From positions 62,001 through 126,000 of the forward strand of contig JADDOH010000514.1 in assembly GCA_016648135.1 (NCBI GenBank): 64,000 nucleotides of DNA, written 5' to 3'. This DNA comes from Agrypnia vestita. Lineage: Eukaryota; Arthropoda; Insecta; Trichoptera; Phryganeidae. Below the pieces are notes generated by a model. It was not told where the DNA came from and ran no database searches. It was given only the letters and a program-made list of their open reading frames with translations. Every line of letters starts with the position of its first letter. The stretch's first letter is position 1. Below, piece by piece: positions 22,800 to 35,980 of this stretch. A program made the position numbers and the translations under genes.

Positions 22800-23817
22800 A
22801 AATTAATTTTCCGTCGTAACGTGGATATACTGATGTACTCAAGAATGAATGTTGGAAATGTTATTTTTACGTAGAGTGCTGCTTGAAAGGGACCTAGGGT
22901 AGGTCCTGTACAAACTTGTCCTAATTCGACAATCTGCATATCCATGCACTAATCGATCAGTCAATCAGAATAAAAAAGTTTTAACGGACATTGCTCTGTT
23001 CTCCTCAGTTCCCCTTTATTGCATTATTACAAGTTCTTTTTATACAAAGTACAAAAAATCTATGCTTTATAGGAGAAATATCTATGCCCTAAAATATGTT
23101 TACCAAAAACAGCTGGTGATTTGACGTTTCCTTAAATGGTGTTAAATTGGTTTAATTTTCCTTGTGATTGACCGTTGCGCCAGGTCACTCTTTGAGATTG
23201 AATTTGATAATTTTACAGTATAAATCCATACCATTTACTCGAAGGTTTTAACATTTTGATTTACATTTTAAAGGAGGCAGAAACGTCAAAACATTCTTAC
23301 CATAGCATTGATGTTTACATTTTCGTGAAAGTAAAAGGTTTATTTCAATTCAAAACTATTTTGCATAAGTTTCTTTCATGTGTAATTTTTGTTTAATCGA
23401 CCTGTTGCAACTTGTTTCCTAAATTAATTGTAAACTGACCTGCTGTCTTGTGTGAACAATACATGTCTTTGTTCATCTTATGTGTTGATATTTTTTAAAA
23501 ACAATCATAGATTAAATTTGCACAAATATTATATTATAAACGTGTTAAAGTGTCAAATGTAATTTTGAGATATGTTGAAACAATGCATACAATGCTCTTA
23601 GCTTGGGTATGATTTAATTGTCATTTTTTCATTGTGACTCAGTGAGCAACGATTTCTCAACAAAGAACTGTTGTTGTTTGTAGTGTGTCATTTAATATTT
23701 CTTAGTTTTAAAAAAAATATATTCTATTAATATTATATCCTATCCTATCTCCTGAATTTCATTCCTCAATCTTTATTTTTATAAATTGGTTGTGATTTTA
23801 AAATACAAATTTTCCAG
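22800..23817. promoter_or_regulatory. Upstream region of the FBXW9-like gene
   Basis: No open frame or RNA gene is seen. Bases 23050-23095 contain a small MITE remnant (ATCTATGCTTTATAGG). The gene's promoter must lie here or further left; no TATA or initiator element stands out. A polypyrimidine/AG (AAATTTTCCAG) at 23807-23817 looks like a splice acceptor 14 bases before the ATG, implying a non-coding first exon somewhere upstream. Confidence 0.4.
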
Positions 23818-23831
23818 GCAGTGATTTTAGT

Positions 23832-26800
23832 ATGGCATCCGAATCGAAAGATGTCAATTGTCCTGATGAACAAATTGGAGATTTTTTGATGGAAAAAAAA
23901 ATTGATGAGTTAGTTTACCTGACTGGGCCGACTTTAGAAAATATTCCTGTGGAGGTAATATGTGTATTATGTATGATGAATAATTACATTTCTTCCCTGG
24001 AGCACAAATTATAACATTAGACCTTAAAAATGCACACAATATTTTATTTGCTAGAGGGTACCAAACCCTTCAATAACAAATGGTGGTCTGAAGACCATAT
24101 AGCATATTGACTTTAAATATACGACACTGAAAATCATGCTTAATCCTGTCTGCAAGGTAGGAAAGTAAGTGTTATTACGTAGATGGTTTGTCGTTTACGA
24201 CTCACGGTATTCAAAGGATTCTTAGTGGTTTCAAACCCTCATCTACCCGATTACTAACAAAATAATCATATATAATACTTGTTGATGTGTGCTTATTGTT
24301 GTCTTAGACTATTGAATTAGAGTAAAAAAATGTTTAAAGGTTTCTTTTCAAACATATTTACAAATAAAAAAGTACATATACACTTATTTTGTTTTTTATA
24401 CTAATTTTTTGTTAATGTTTGTTTTGAAAGACTTATCACTGACTTAAATACTAGAATCATTTATTTTATTTTTCTAGATATTTTTAGAAATATGCAGTTA
24501 CCTTGATCCTGGCTTTATCAGCCACACTCTGAGCATGGTGTGTAAAAGGTTTGAAGACATTCTCGCCGATGATTCTCTCTGGAGGTATTGGGTAAACAAG
24601 AAGCTTCAGAACAATAAGTATCCTCCGATCAACTGCCCCACCGAGCACTTCAGATGGGATGAAGAGTGTGTCCATATTGACAGGTTATGCTCCTTATGGA
24701 AAAATGAAAAAGTTACAATGAAACATGTCGCTTTAAAAAATGCACATTACGCTTCTGTGGATGGTATTCTGCTCTTAAGGGTAAGTTCATATTTCATTAC
24801 AGTATTTTTCTATTAATTTGTATAAATTTGACTAATAATATCACAGATTTTTTTACAAAATATGATTATATTAATATCCCTGTGAATTCTCAGTTTAAAA
24901 CATATACCTACCTAGGTATATGATTTTTGTAGGAAAATTATTTTAAAATACTTGTTATATTTATCAGAATCATATTTATATTTAGTTTATATGTCTATAT
25001 ACATATATGTATTAGACGCACGCAGTAAGAACAGTGAAGCATGACTTTTATGTAAACATATATTTGGAAAAAAAAATCGCAATAAAATATTAATCTGGCA
25101 GAATATTACGTAATATTAAAATCTGAATATGTAATATATTAATTATAGTGATAGAAATATTGCGAGATATATCTCTTATTTCGATTTCTGTTCAACATAT
25201 ATGCTTACAAAAAGGTCATACTGCTTGTTCTCACTGCACGCCTCTGATATGTGTGTTTATACTTTTATAAGTTTAAGAATATGTCCTAAATACATTGAAA
25301 AACATTATGGAAATGAACCCAAAAGGAATAAACTTGAATGTCTGCGAGATATCATTGGTTGGGGTGTATAAGGAGTTTCAGATTCTTGAGATTTCGTTTC
25401 AATGTTCAAAATTTTAACTGTTTAATTCAATATTATGAATCAGTATAATTAAGTTTGTGTTTTGATGTACCTAATATTCACCATAAGTGCACCTAACCTA
25501 TATCTATTGATTATATGACTTATTATTATTCTAGGATGGAACCATTTGTGTGTCAGGAGGCAGAGACCGTGTTATAGCTGTCTGGGATGTGAAGGATGCG
25601 ATACAAGGCGAGAGTGGAATTACGGAGAGTGTCAAGCCAACCATCCAGCTATCAGCCCACGACGGATGGGTGTGGGCCCTGGCCACTCCCTCCACTGCAT
25701 CTAACAAAGTTTTCTCCGCTTCGTGGGATAGCTATGTCAAATGCTGGGATTTGAATACGAGCCTCGTGGAAACTAGCAGTTTTAAGTGAGAAAAGTGCTT
25801 ATAAATTCTCCACAACTCTTAACCCATTTTTAGTGTTTGTTTTACACCAAATATCGATTTTCTTACTGACACTCCTCGATTGAAAGATTTTTATAATTTC
25901 AGAAAACATTGGATTGATGTAATACAGTGTCTCATAGCTAGTAAAAAAAAATTCGGGGAAGTTTTCTTCATTCATTTTTGAATAGAAAATATTTTTTACG
26001 CTTTGGTTGAAATGTCGACAGTGTGGACTGATTTCTGACTTAGTTTCTGTAAAACGTTGGACTATCACTACTATTATATTAACTTGTATTAAGCATTTAA
26101 TTGTTATGTGTCCAATCAACGCCGATTTTTCATAAAATTAACTAAAATGTATTATTTTCTTTTAGGTGTGCTCTCTCCGTATTGTGTATAACATGCGTGG
26201 ACGAGCATGTTGCCGTGGCTGGATTGTACTCTCCAGAAATTGTGGTACTGGATACTCGGGTCGGTGATGCACCAGTGGCATCTCATAGAGTACACAAGGC
26301 ATCGGTCCTGGACATTACCCACCCCAAACCTGGTAGCCACATGCTGTATACTACCTCCGAAGATCGAACATTGGCCGCTTTCGACATGAGAGCTGGACTG
26401 TTGCGCCGCAGAAAACACTTAAACAACACTCCGCCCTTGCAACCATACGCACTATCACTAGCCGCAAACAATGATTTTTGCCCGCATGCTCTGTACGCCG
26501 GGGACACTCATGGCAATCTACACTTATTTGACATGCGAACACTACAAAAGCTGTCTACCACTTCATTGTGGGCTCCTGAGAAGGGAAGTAAAGTGAATAG
26601 TCTCGCTTTAAGTCCAGCGGGCTTGTTTGCTTGTTCCGAAGGCGGAAGCATAAGCATTATGAATCCATCATTTCCTCCTAATCGAGTAGCCACTATTACC
26701 TCGGACACATCTAGCATTACAGCGGTAAGTGTTTATTTGATAAAGCATTGGTTAAAAACATTCAATAATTTTTGCAAGCACACATGGTTTCTAAAACTGT

Positions 26801-27401
26801 ATAATATATTTTCAGTGTTTTATGTTTTTCATATTTGTCATATTTCGTCATAATCGTAGAACAACGACGCATGTGATTTTTCTCAAGTTTGCAGGAGAGT
26901 TGAAATTTTATTTAGGTAAAGACACTTTATGTCATAGCTCGATAACTACAAAAGATTTTCATTTGAAACTTGGGCTAGTTATTCAAAGTGGATACCTTTA
27001 AAACCTCAAATATAGTTAGTACAGTACAAGAACGTTTTTACACATGCTGCATTGTTCTACAATCGCAAATCGGAACCGTTGTTATACTGACTTCGTATAA
27101 CGACGGTTAAATTAATGAGAAAAAATATACTCTTTATATACCATTAGATGGCTTCTTTTTTTCACTTTTTAACGGTCCAAAAAAGTCAATATGGAATTTT
27201 TTGCATATCCGTCATTTTTCTACGATCATGACGATTTGTGTTTTGTCAGTTAGAGTTATTCTGTTTTGTAAATACATAATGCTTTAACAAAAAATATTCT
27301 TTCAGTTGGATTACGAGAATGATGTCTTAACCATTGGAACATGTGACGCTGCTGTAGAACTTTGGGTGCCACTGGACAGTCCTCTATTTGAAAAAATGTA
27401 A
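23832..27401 (+). CDS. Fbxw9: F-box/WD-repeat protein, FBXW9-like (5 coding exons, complete)
   Basis: Coding exons are 23832-23954, 24478-24780, 25535-25785, 26166-26724 and 27306-27401, all with GT-AG junctions and matching phases, giving 443 residues and a TAA stop; FBXW9 proteins are of similar size. Exon 1 is an acidic leader; residues about 38-86 form an F-box (IPVEIFLEICSYLDPGFISH, KRFEDILADDSLWRYWV), which binds Skp1 in SCF ubiquitin ligases. From about residue 134 there are seven WD40-like blades: ICVSGGRDRVIAVWDV, KVFSASWDSYVKCWDL, VAVAGLYSPEIVVLDTR, MLYTTSEDRTLAAFDMR, ALYAGDTHGNLHLFDMRT, FACSEGGSISIMN and TIGTCDAAVELWV, likely a substrate-binding propeller. The ATG has a fair context (TAGTATGG). 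Assignment to FBXW9 rather than another F-box/WD protein rests on overall layout, so it is probable, not certain. Confidence 0.8.
25014..25244. mobile_element. Foldback MITE in intron 2 of the FBXW9-like gene
   Basis: The left arm (GACGCACGCAGTAAGAACAG, then AAGCATGACTTTTATGTAA) is mirrored by the right arm ending GTTCTCACTGCACGCCTC. The left-arm sequence is shared with 15915-16000. Confidence 0.7.
25918..26110. repeat. Half-copy of the 5781/14555 foldback family in intron 3
   Basis: TACAGTGTCTCATAGCTAG, then TTTCTGTAAAACGTTGGACT and ATCACTACTATTATATTAAC resemble one arm of the foldback elements (compare 14895-14935). No opposite arm is present. Confidence 0.4.
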
Positions 27402-27937
27402 TAAATCTTCTGTATGTTCCGACAATCCGAATGATTAATAGATCCCATTCATGAATATTATTTCTTCCAATATTAATTATCTCAGTGATTTAAAAAATTA
27501 TTATGTATATACATATATTTTTTAATTAATTAGGGTAGATAAACTGAACTAAAAAGAATGATATCATTGTAGCTTTTAGATTTAACAAATTACTCATTCC
27601 AATTTTTAAAATGTAGAATGAATGTTTTACATGAGTTTAGATATGCCATAGGCCACACACCCGGCAGCTTAACAAACTAACTTCATTGTCAGCCAATTTC
27701 GCTTCCCATTTAAAAACACCTTGAGCACATAATATACATCATATCGTTGGAGTAAAATTGTATTCAAACCCAATATCTTGTTTCTATATTATGTAAACCT
27801 ATGCCGTCTTCACATTCTCAATGAGATGTATATATATTACTATGTGATATGAGAGATTACGACTTGTGCAAGGTTGTGATTTTTTTTGTTCATTTTCTCT
27901 ACTTCTGCAAAGTGCAGCAATGCTAACCCAGTCAGTG

Positions 27938-28405
27938 AGTATACAGACTGTTAGGTGACCAGTGTTGGAGCCTTTAATAGCATAAAATATTATCAATTTC
28001 ATCGACAAAATACCCCCTATATTATGTCATTTTTCTCCAGCCATAATGGCAGCTATTTAAATTTTTATGTACCTCAAGCATGGGCGCATGTGTCAATTTT
28101 CAATATCTATTCGTGTAGAGGTCCTATAAATATCGATGAGGTCTCATTTGAAAGATAAAACAATAAGGATCAATATTATGTATTTCACCAAAATTGTAAA
28201 AAAAGAGACCAAAACTCTTTTTTTAAAATACAAAAAAATATTAATAAATAAATGTTGCTGACATATATTTTTTTTATTCTTTTAATTAGTACAAGATATT
28301 TGCTAAAAGCAAACATAAAAAAAAATATACAAGTGTTGTTTTGTCGATTAAATTGATTATATTTTATACTATTAAAGGCTGCGACACCAGTCACACTGTA
28401 TACAC
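27938..28405. mobile_element. About 470-bp element with 75-bp terminal inverted repeats
   Basis: Bases 27938-28012 (TGTTGGAGCCTTTAATAGCA, TATCAATTTCATCGACAAAA) are mirrored at 28333-28405 with about 85% identity by eye. The centre is AT-rich without coding potential. It lies just downstream of the FBXW9-like gene and may fall in its 3' UTR. Confidence 0.65.
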
Positions 28406-28419
28406 CCGATTCTCTTTCT

Positions 28420-30596
28420 GCATGGGGGACAGGTTCCAGATGTTAGAGATACACAGGTTCCACTCTAAAATACTTGTAAGTTTTATATTTGAAAGATTCT
28501 TATTTGAAAAAGAGCGTGATTTAAATTAATTTAATTAATTTTTATTTACTTATACACCCGCCTCCCACTGTTTGGGCGGGCATCCAATAATAATATAATA
28601 CATATTATTCCCGATATGTATCCGCTTACATACCGCGTCGCTTATAAGCGATAACAAATCCCATATGATGTTGTGTCTAGTTTCAAAATTGATTTAGTCC
28701 TAGTAGTGACATCCCGTGGTGTCTTGCAGAACTATGTATGTATTTTTCAATTCAAGGGCACCGTTAACTACCGCGAAAATTAAACTTGAAATTATTTTTT
28801 CCGTATATAATTGTACTGGGCAGAATATCGAGTGTTACATGGCACAATATCAAATTATTATCGGAATGAAAAAAAATTTTAACATGTACCCTAAAAAATA
28901 CACTTATAATAAAATTGTATCTATAATTTTTTTTAATATCATGGTTATTAAGTAAAAAAATACAGCTTACAATGGGACACTCTGTTGTAATGCCAAGTTT
29001 TTATATACCTACCTTTTAGATTTTTAATTTGTGTTAAATAAAAAAAAAAAAATCAACTTTTTCTTCAACCATATTATTTCAAAACCGTGCAAAAAGAGAA
29101 TCAAGTGTATTAATTTTAAAGATACCGCTTAAAAAGTCAAATCTATATTATTTGAGTTCAGTGAATATGTGATTCGACAGTGAAATAATAATTTATGAAT
29201 GTCATATAATGTGTATAGCATGTGCAGTGTTGCAAGGTTGTCCTACTAACCACTCAATTGAAATTTGGAAACATCTTAACCCGCATTAGTGCTACTTCTA
29301 TATTTCAGTTTTCCATACTTGTGACTTTAAGCGAATTAACTTTAATTTTTGCGTTACGCCTTTTGGCGCGTAATCGGCTAATATGATGAACATCATTAAT
29401 CAAATAAAATTAGATATAAAAAAACATTGACTTGTGATGGAAAAATTACCACATGCCAGTGTGCATGTGGGGTTTCCTTGATTTTCAAAGATGTTTGCAA
29501 TATTTTATTGCTAGGAAAAAATTTATAAAACCTTATTTAAATTAACAGTATTATTTACTATAAAATTAAACTTTTAATATTCCATAATGGCATAAATCCC
29601 TATTAACAATTCGTGAGATTAATTTATCTTATTGTACTCCAATATTGGTTGTCCATCAAAGTGACCAAGAAAATTTTAGTTATTACAAGATTCGAAAATG
29701 CAGGAATAATTATTTTATAACCCTTTTAGATTTAGTACAAAAACTGCACTAAAAATGTAAATATGTGATAAAGTAAAATAGCGCTAAATAAAATAGTAAT
29801 GTGACATTTCTTGCTTTTGAACCAATATTTAATTTTTGGATGTTTTGAATTCATCTAAAGATATATACTTCAAGTAACTTGAAAAATTAATTCAATTGAA
29901 ACAATAGTAATCACAAAAATTCTCTGTGCTTTTTTTTTTACTAAGTTTATTATATGTATTGCAAATTTCTTATTCTCAATTATTGTTTTTAATGTACTAA
30001 CTAATTAATAATATATAAAAGACATTGTGATAATATGGATAATACACTGATAGTACGTTTAGTTTGATGTGTTTTTTTAAACAAATAACGCTGCCTAAAA
30101 CAATTAATTTTACAATTTTGTAATTTTATATTTTCTAATAGACAATCGATAAATTTTTCATCATTGGTTTTAAATATGTATTCTAATGTATGAATTAGAA
30201 GTTTATTAAGTAATCGCTTGTGGATATGACATACTATTTGTTCTGTGGCCAAATTATAGATGATCCATCATAAATACTTAACCTATTGAGATTGTACTAA
30301 AATATGTAGGTATATTCTGACAATGTCTTGAAGAAAAATTGAATGAATATTTGGGATAGTTTAATGAGCTCTCATTGACTGCCTAAAATGCCTTTTTTGC
30401 AAAATTTGCAAATGATACTGTATTCAGGGGGAAAGATAATGCTTGGATAAGAGTAACTATAAGACTAATGTATAATAAATAATACGCTTCTTATCTACTT
30501 AAGGTTTTTAAAAATTCATTTGTCATCACCACTAATTATCCCATAAAAATAAAAATAAATTATTATTTTGTTTTGTGTATATCGTAAATTTAAAAT
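28420..30596. other. AT-rich intergenic stretch with no gene seen
   Basis: The poly-A run at 29040-29053, preceded by GTTAAAT, could belong to a transcript end or a retroelement tail. Nothing else could be assigned. Confidence 0.5.
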
Positions 30597-30597
30597 A

Positions 30598-31512
30598 CAG
30601 TAAATCCCCGTTAATTTGAAATTCGCAATAATTCAAAATTTTCAAGTCCCAAAATGTTAATTTCATAGTAAATTAACCCCGGTAATCCGTAATTTGAAAT
30701 AATTTCAATACATTTTAAGTTCATATAATTTAAAATTTGACAAAATTGTAAAAAAAAAATTCGATTTCTTTCGCGCATGAGAAGAACAAATATGTCAATA
30801 TCGAGTTACTTTGTTAATAGAAATGGCCCAATTTTTGTTATAGCATAATTATATTAGTTCTACGTTCCTCGTTTTCACATTTTTCCACTATTTATCTAAA
30901 AGTCGAAGCCCGTTTCCTCCATCCCTCTCTCCCTCCTCCCATCCATAAATTCCCATACAAATATTTAGCGCAATTTATGCAGAAGAATATTTTCATTTCC
31001 CCAGGTTTTACAACAGAATATTTAGAAAATTCATTGAAATTTGGGTGCAAAACTCGTCAACATTGTTGAATGTTGTATTTTCAATGAGACATCTTTGTGT
31101 TTGGGTTCCGGCTCGAGTGTGTACGTATTACGTTAGTAATGAAGTAATATAAAAAGGAGCAAACTAATTACTGAAGGTTAATATTTTCAACGTTTAACTA
31201 ATGACCCTTTTTAGTAGTTATACTCCTTTTACCATCAGCTGGCGTGAAAATTGCAATGGCTCCCACATGTGTAAAATCGTTTCACTGTTATTATTTATGT
31301 ACTGCTTTTTCGAAATGATTTCTTGAAATACGCAAAAATACAGACATTTTTCACAAAATGAATGGCTTTTTTCAAGAGTTTTATGATTTTCGATGATTTT
31401 CGCAATTGCATTGTGATTTTTAAGTTTTTTGTTCCCCAAATTTCGAATTAACGGGATTCAGCGTAATTCGAAATGTTTTTTTTGGGTCCCTTGAATTAAC
31501 GAGTTTCTACTG
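30598..31512. mobile_element. 915-bp pogo-like non-autonomous DNA transposon
   Basis: The left end is CAGTAAATCCCCGTTAATTTG and the right end GAATTAACGAGTTTCTACTG, with TA outside both (30596-30597 and 31513-31514). CAG..CTG termini and the CCCCGTTAAT motif fit pogo/Tigger-type elements. An inner repeat pair (GTAATTTGAAATAATTTC, CGTAATTCGAAATG) follows. No transposase frame. A truncated relative is at 46241-46430. Confidence 0.75.
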
Positions 31513-31514
31513 TA

Positions 31515-34280
31515 CTAATATATTCAATTGAATACGTATCATTTTAATTAGATTTTTGTTTGCAATACAATCAATATTATAACATTTTGTTTATTTAATT
31601 TGTTTAAAATATATGTATTCAGTTACTCAGATGATAGGGTGCAGTTTTGAAGTGCTAAGAAAATTTATGATGAGGGAGCCTCGGATTCATTTAAGTTTAG
31701 ATTTTTGATTAAGCTCTCCAACCTGTCCATGGGAAAGGAAAAATGTTGGATTCATTAGCTTTTGTAATTTTTTAAAATTAAACTACATATATAAAATAAT
31801 TTTTTAAGGAAATCACAATTGAAGCAAAATGAATAGTGTACACGAGTCTAAAGATTTTTTCTATAATTCATTTCTGAATCTCAAACTTTACTTGACAAAG
31901 ACTGACTTTAATTATGTGTATCTGTATACATATTTGATCTAAATAGTTAATTAATCCGTTTGATGATGCTATTTTGAAAATCTAAGTGCAAAATAAACCA
32001 CACCATAAATGCTAGTTATGAGCTAAACCATTATTGTGACCGATTATATGATTTGTGTTCTGTTTTATGGTAATGGAGATTAAACTATTACTCATTTTGT
32101 TTCTGTTGTGCCAGTGATTGCTAGCCACATTACAAATCAGTTACGAATCATTTTTACAACGGATAATAAATCTCACACAGTTAAAATTTTAGTTATGCTA
32201 ATCACTAAAATGTAAATGATGCATTGCATATAAGAACATTATATCTGTGACCATTTCCTTGTTTATAATATTTAAATTATTCTAGTCCACAAAGCACAAG
32301 TTTTTACGTAACTTTAATCATCATAAATTCTTATAGCATTCAATGTAAAAGTTATACGTACAATATTCAATATTGCATTGTTTTTTTTTTAAATTCTTGT
32401 CTCTTCATCTCATCTATTCGCACCAACTGCTGGCTTTGTTTTTTATCTATTGGAAATTGTGTCGAAGAGTGAGTGAGGTAGTCCACAGGTATGCTTTTGG
32501 ATTTGTAAAACTAAATATGCAAAAAAGGAGAGGCGTAAGTGATAGCACTTCGAATTCAATCTTGAATGTAAAGATGAAGCTACAAATGCATGAGTTGGAT
32601 TCTACAACACCAGTATTATTTTTTAAAATGTGCAGAATGTTGAGCTTTAAATCTTGACACATAGTATGTGAAATATTAAAGTTGTCAAATGTATGTATAT
32701 GTACATGATTAAAATGACAATAACTTATTATTTTAATTAGAAATCTTGTGATGAGTTTACTGACATAATTACTGCCCATTTTTTATTTGTATTTTTTTTT
32801 ATTGTTTTTTTTTTTTCGAATTTTTTCAAATTTCGAAATTAGTACCTACCTGTTATTATTCAAGACGTTGTCTAGACTGCAAACTTCTATGGCGTTAATC
32901 ATAAATGGTATTTTAACTTTATTAATTCGATGTAGAAATGAGGATGCATGCATATTGGATTCCTTTGTTTTTTGGAAATCAGAAATTCAGAAATCAGGAG
33001 TATTTCAAAGTACATAGTAGGCTTTTATGGAAGCAATTTATGTTTTCGGCATTCATAGCATGAAAATAATTACTTATTCATTTCAACAAACAACTTTTTT
33101 TTGTATAATCAGTTGATTATTTTGACACTGCGCAGTTTCAATATGACTACATATATCTTCATCAGGTTGAATGTCAATGTAATATAAATTTGGTTATTTG
33201 TTTAAATTAATAATTATGTCTAACTACAAAGTTAACAATATACATATATAATCATTAAAAATTTAATAATGATACATTAATTAATTTCTATTATTATTAT
33301 ATCACTACTATCATTTTTATATATTGAAAAGTATTTGTTGGTTTTTTGCTATCTTCTTTTTTGTGTAAAATGTGGTAAGTGGTAAAGTAGATAATTAAAT
33401 TAATTTCTTAACTAATTAGCTTTTCAATTTCTGATTTATGATTTTTAACAAATATTATATGATCTTGAGACTTTTAATTTTAAGGTAAATTTATTGACTT
33501 TTATCAATTCGTAAATATTTTACAAATACATGAATTATTAATTTTTAAATTATGTATTATTGAGTTCTTTTGTGAAGATTGGGGTGTGCTTACTTTTTCC
33601 AATAATTGTAGATTTTATTTAATTTTTTTTTAAATAAATCTTTAGTTTTCCGAAAAAATACATAATAGCCACTAATTACGTTTATTAGTCAGCCCCTAAG
33701 CACCACCTGGGCCAGAATGTATCTTTTAAAGGTTAGGTATTTCCCCAAGTGCTACAACGTGCTAATGACTGTTCCTACTAAATTTTTTTAGAGTCGTGTC
33801 CACTATGTAAACTGAATTAATTCATATTATTATATATTAAAACACCAATTAATACATAGATAAATAAAAATGTATATAATTTATCTGCACACAAGCTTAT
33901 TAATAGTAATTTTGCCAAAAATTTATAAAAAAGGTGACAAAATATTTAAAAAAGATTGTACTATTGTACTCTTCGGTTATTTTACCAAATAAAGAGCTTA
34001 TACTTGATTAAAGTGTTTTATTTGTAAAGAAATCCTCTATTTTAAACAAGCAAAATGCAGTTATGTTCTTTAGGCATTTATATTGTAGGCAAATATCTCA
34101 CATTCCAAATATCTTAATTATTGGTGGAGTGATGAGTAATCACATCATAAATTTATAGTTGAAATTATAATAGAGGGATCAAGGCAGCACTACTTATTCA
34201 TGAAGATTATTGTTTTATATTACTATAAATGTAAACAGTAATTAACGCCTCGTTGGTATATGTACATATTTATAATATGT
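31515..34280. other. AT-rich intergenic stretch with no gene seen
   Basis: Several 60-110 residue open frames are chance AT-rich frames with low-complexity translations. No RNA gene or long inverted repeat was recognised. Confidence 0.5.
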
Positions 34281-34281
34281 A

Positions 34282-35005
34282 CAGGGCGAGTTAAAAAATT
34301 ACCTACACTGTTGACATAACACATTTTCAAGGTACATACAGCCTTCTGCGCATGCATGCTTGTGGTCACATGTGCGAAACTTGATCCCAATTGCTTCATT
34401 AGCCTTCTGTTTATTACAGTGTAAATATGTCGCTCTACTAGCTATTTGCACTAAGAAGAAATAACAAGCAGTAATCTGATTTCTCTGATCATATGATGTG
34501 AAAGGGTTATTTGTAGACTTTTATCACAATACAAGGACGTTTCTTAGAGCACGAAAATGTTTTTTTGTGCATCACAATATTTAAAAGTGGCCAGACAAGT
34601 ATGATGCAAGAGAGGGTGCAGGACACCCATCAATCTCCATCACCAACAACAAGATTCAGCAACCTCGTGAGAAGCTTCTAGCGAATAAGCAAATTACCAT
34701 CCATGAGGTAGCATCTTCTTTAAACTTAATGGTTTTGCCCATCAAATCATGATGGTTTCTCAAGGATGATTTGCGAGGTTGTCGATTTTCCACGGACTTA
34801 GATGTGCAGGAAGCAGAGCAAAAGTGGCTTTGTGACCAACAAAATACCTTCTTAGAAGGAATACACAAGCTTGTGGACCGCTGGACCAAGTGCGTTGACG
34901 AGGCGATTATGTGTATATAAGAATGATGTTCATGTTAAACACCTACATTTGTGTAAATAAATTGTAGAATGAAAAGTGTGGATAATTTTTGACCTATATC
35001 CCTCG
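34282..35005 (+). pseudogene. Decayed, internally deleted mariner element
   Basis: TA-flanked ends (CAGGGCGAGTTAAAAAATTAC left; GATATAGGTCAAAAATTATC as the complement of the right) enclose pieces of mariner transposase. Bases about 34610-34730 read GAGHPSISITNNKIQQLREK, LLANKQITIHEVASSLNL, the second helix-turn-helix region. Bases 34836-34900 read QQNTFLEGIHKLVDRWTKC, the C-terminal end. The DDD catalytic core between them is missing and stops interrupt the frame. Confidence 0.75.
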
Positions 35006-35174
35006 TATATTTTCACCTCCACTCGAGAATAATGTGTTGAGGCCATTCTCTCACAGCACAGTTTCTGTTAGCCCTGCTGATGGTCTCCAAAATGTGGTAT
35101 GAAACACAAAGGAACTATAATACAACAATGTATTATATTATTTTATAAATCTAGGTATAGGATAAACGTTTAAA

Positions 35175-35310
35175 AGAGATCCAATTGTTGTCCAACAAAC
35201 TAACCAACCATTACGCTGTCTCCGGAGGGGTAGGGAGAGAGGATAATGTTCTACATTCTTCTATCTTGGCACACTACTTTTGCTTCAACTACATTCATAC
35301 ATCTTCTCAA
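35175..35310 (-). pseudogene. Decayed RTE-like 3' end (minus strand)
   Basis: On the minus strand it reads R(R)CMN(V)VEAKVVCQDRR and then an LSPYPSGDS-like close, matching the end of the element at 3285-3665 (EARVVCQERRVWRSILSAYP). The longer + strand open frame across it has no support. Confidence 0.6.
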
Positions 35311-35789
35311 GCACGATATGGTTCTACATCCATTAATTGTTTTCTATCTGATGTCTTTATTAAAGGATTTTTGTTAATGTTAAAAGCAGTTACACGGGCA
35401 GAGGACAGTTATTTCTCCTATTACATCCAATTTTCCTATTATATGTTATTTTCCTATTGGTCTATTCACCATTCATGTTTTTGCGTAGTACTATATATAT
35501 TTACTATTCAAATAAAAAATAATCGTAGTACAATATTAAATGTTTTAGATATTTTAATTGTTAGAAATGTGCACAGGAGTCAAAAAAAAAAAAAATTCAA
35601 ATTGCGTTTTATGCCGATTATTGACAAATTTGGGCGAGTAGAAAAGCGAGATTTATTTTTAGTGGAGCTAAGAAGATTTGGCGGGTTACAAAGAGCGTTA
35701 CTTTAAAATTTGTATATTATTAAATTGACGGATGCGTATTATTATTATTATAATTGTGCAGTAAATATATAACATAGATCTACTATAAT

Positions 35790-35970
35790 AGAATTATTAT
35801 ATTTATTATTTTCATTAAGCACAATTGCTGATACAACATAGCCCGTTTTCCCACACTTCTCAAATTAAAGTATATTTTTGGTATTACCACACCAGATCCA
35901 GCCTTCGTAGATTTTGGCATGGTTGTTTCAGTGAGGGGCCGTGAAACGTACAAATATAATTGTGGGAAAT
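35790..35970 (-). promoter_or_regulatory. Transportin 5' flank, possibly including a transposase-start remnant
   Basis: The transcription start of the transportin gene probably lies in this interval or just left of it. On the minus strand, an ATG near 35920 begins MPKSTKAGSGVVIPK, similar to the MPKTIKSGVREIILK start of the 1.34-kb element's transposase. The match is short and may be chance. No TATA box is obvious. Confidence 0.3.
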
Positions 35971-35980
35971 AACTATGAAA

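Noticed and set aside
35185..35706. 173-codon + strand open frame upstream of transportin
   Set aside because: Its first part is the antisense of an RTE 3' end and the rest is low-complexity AT-rich translation.
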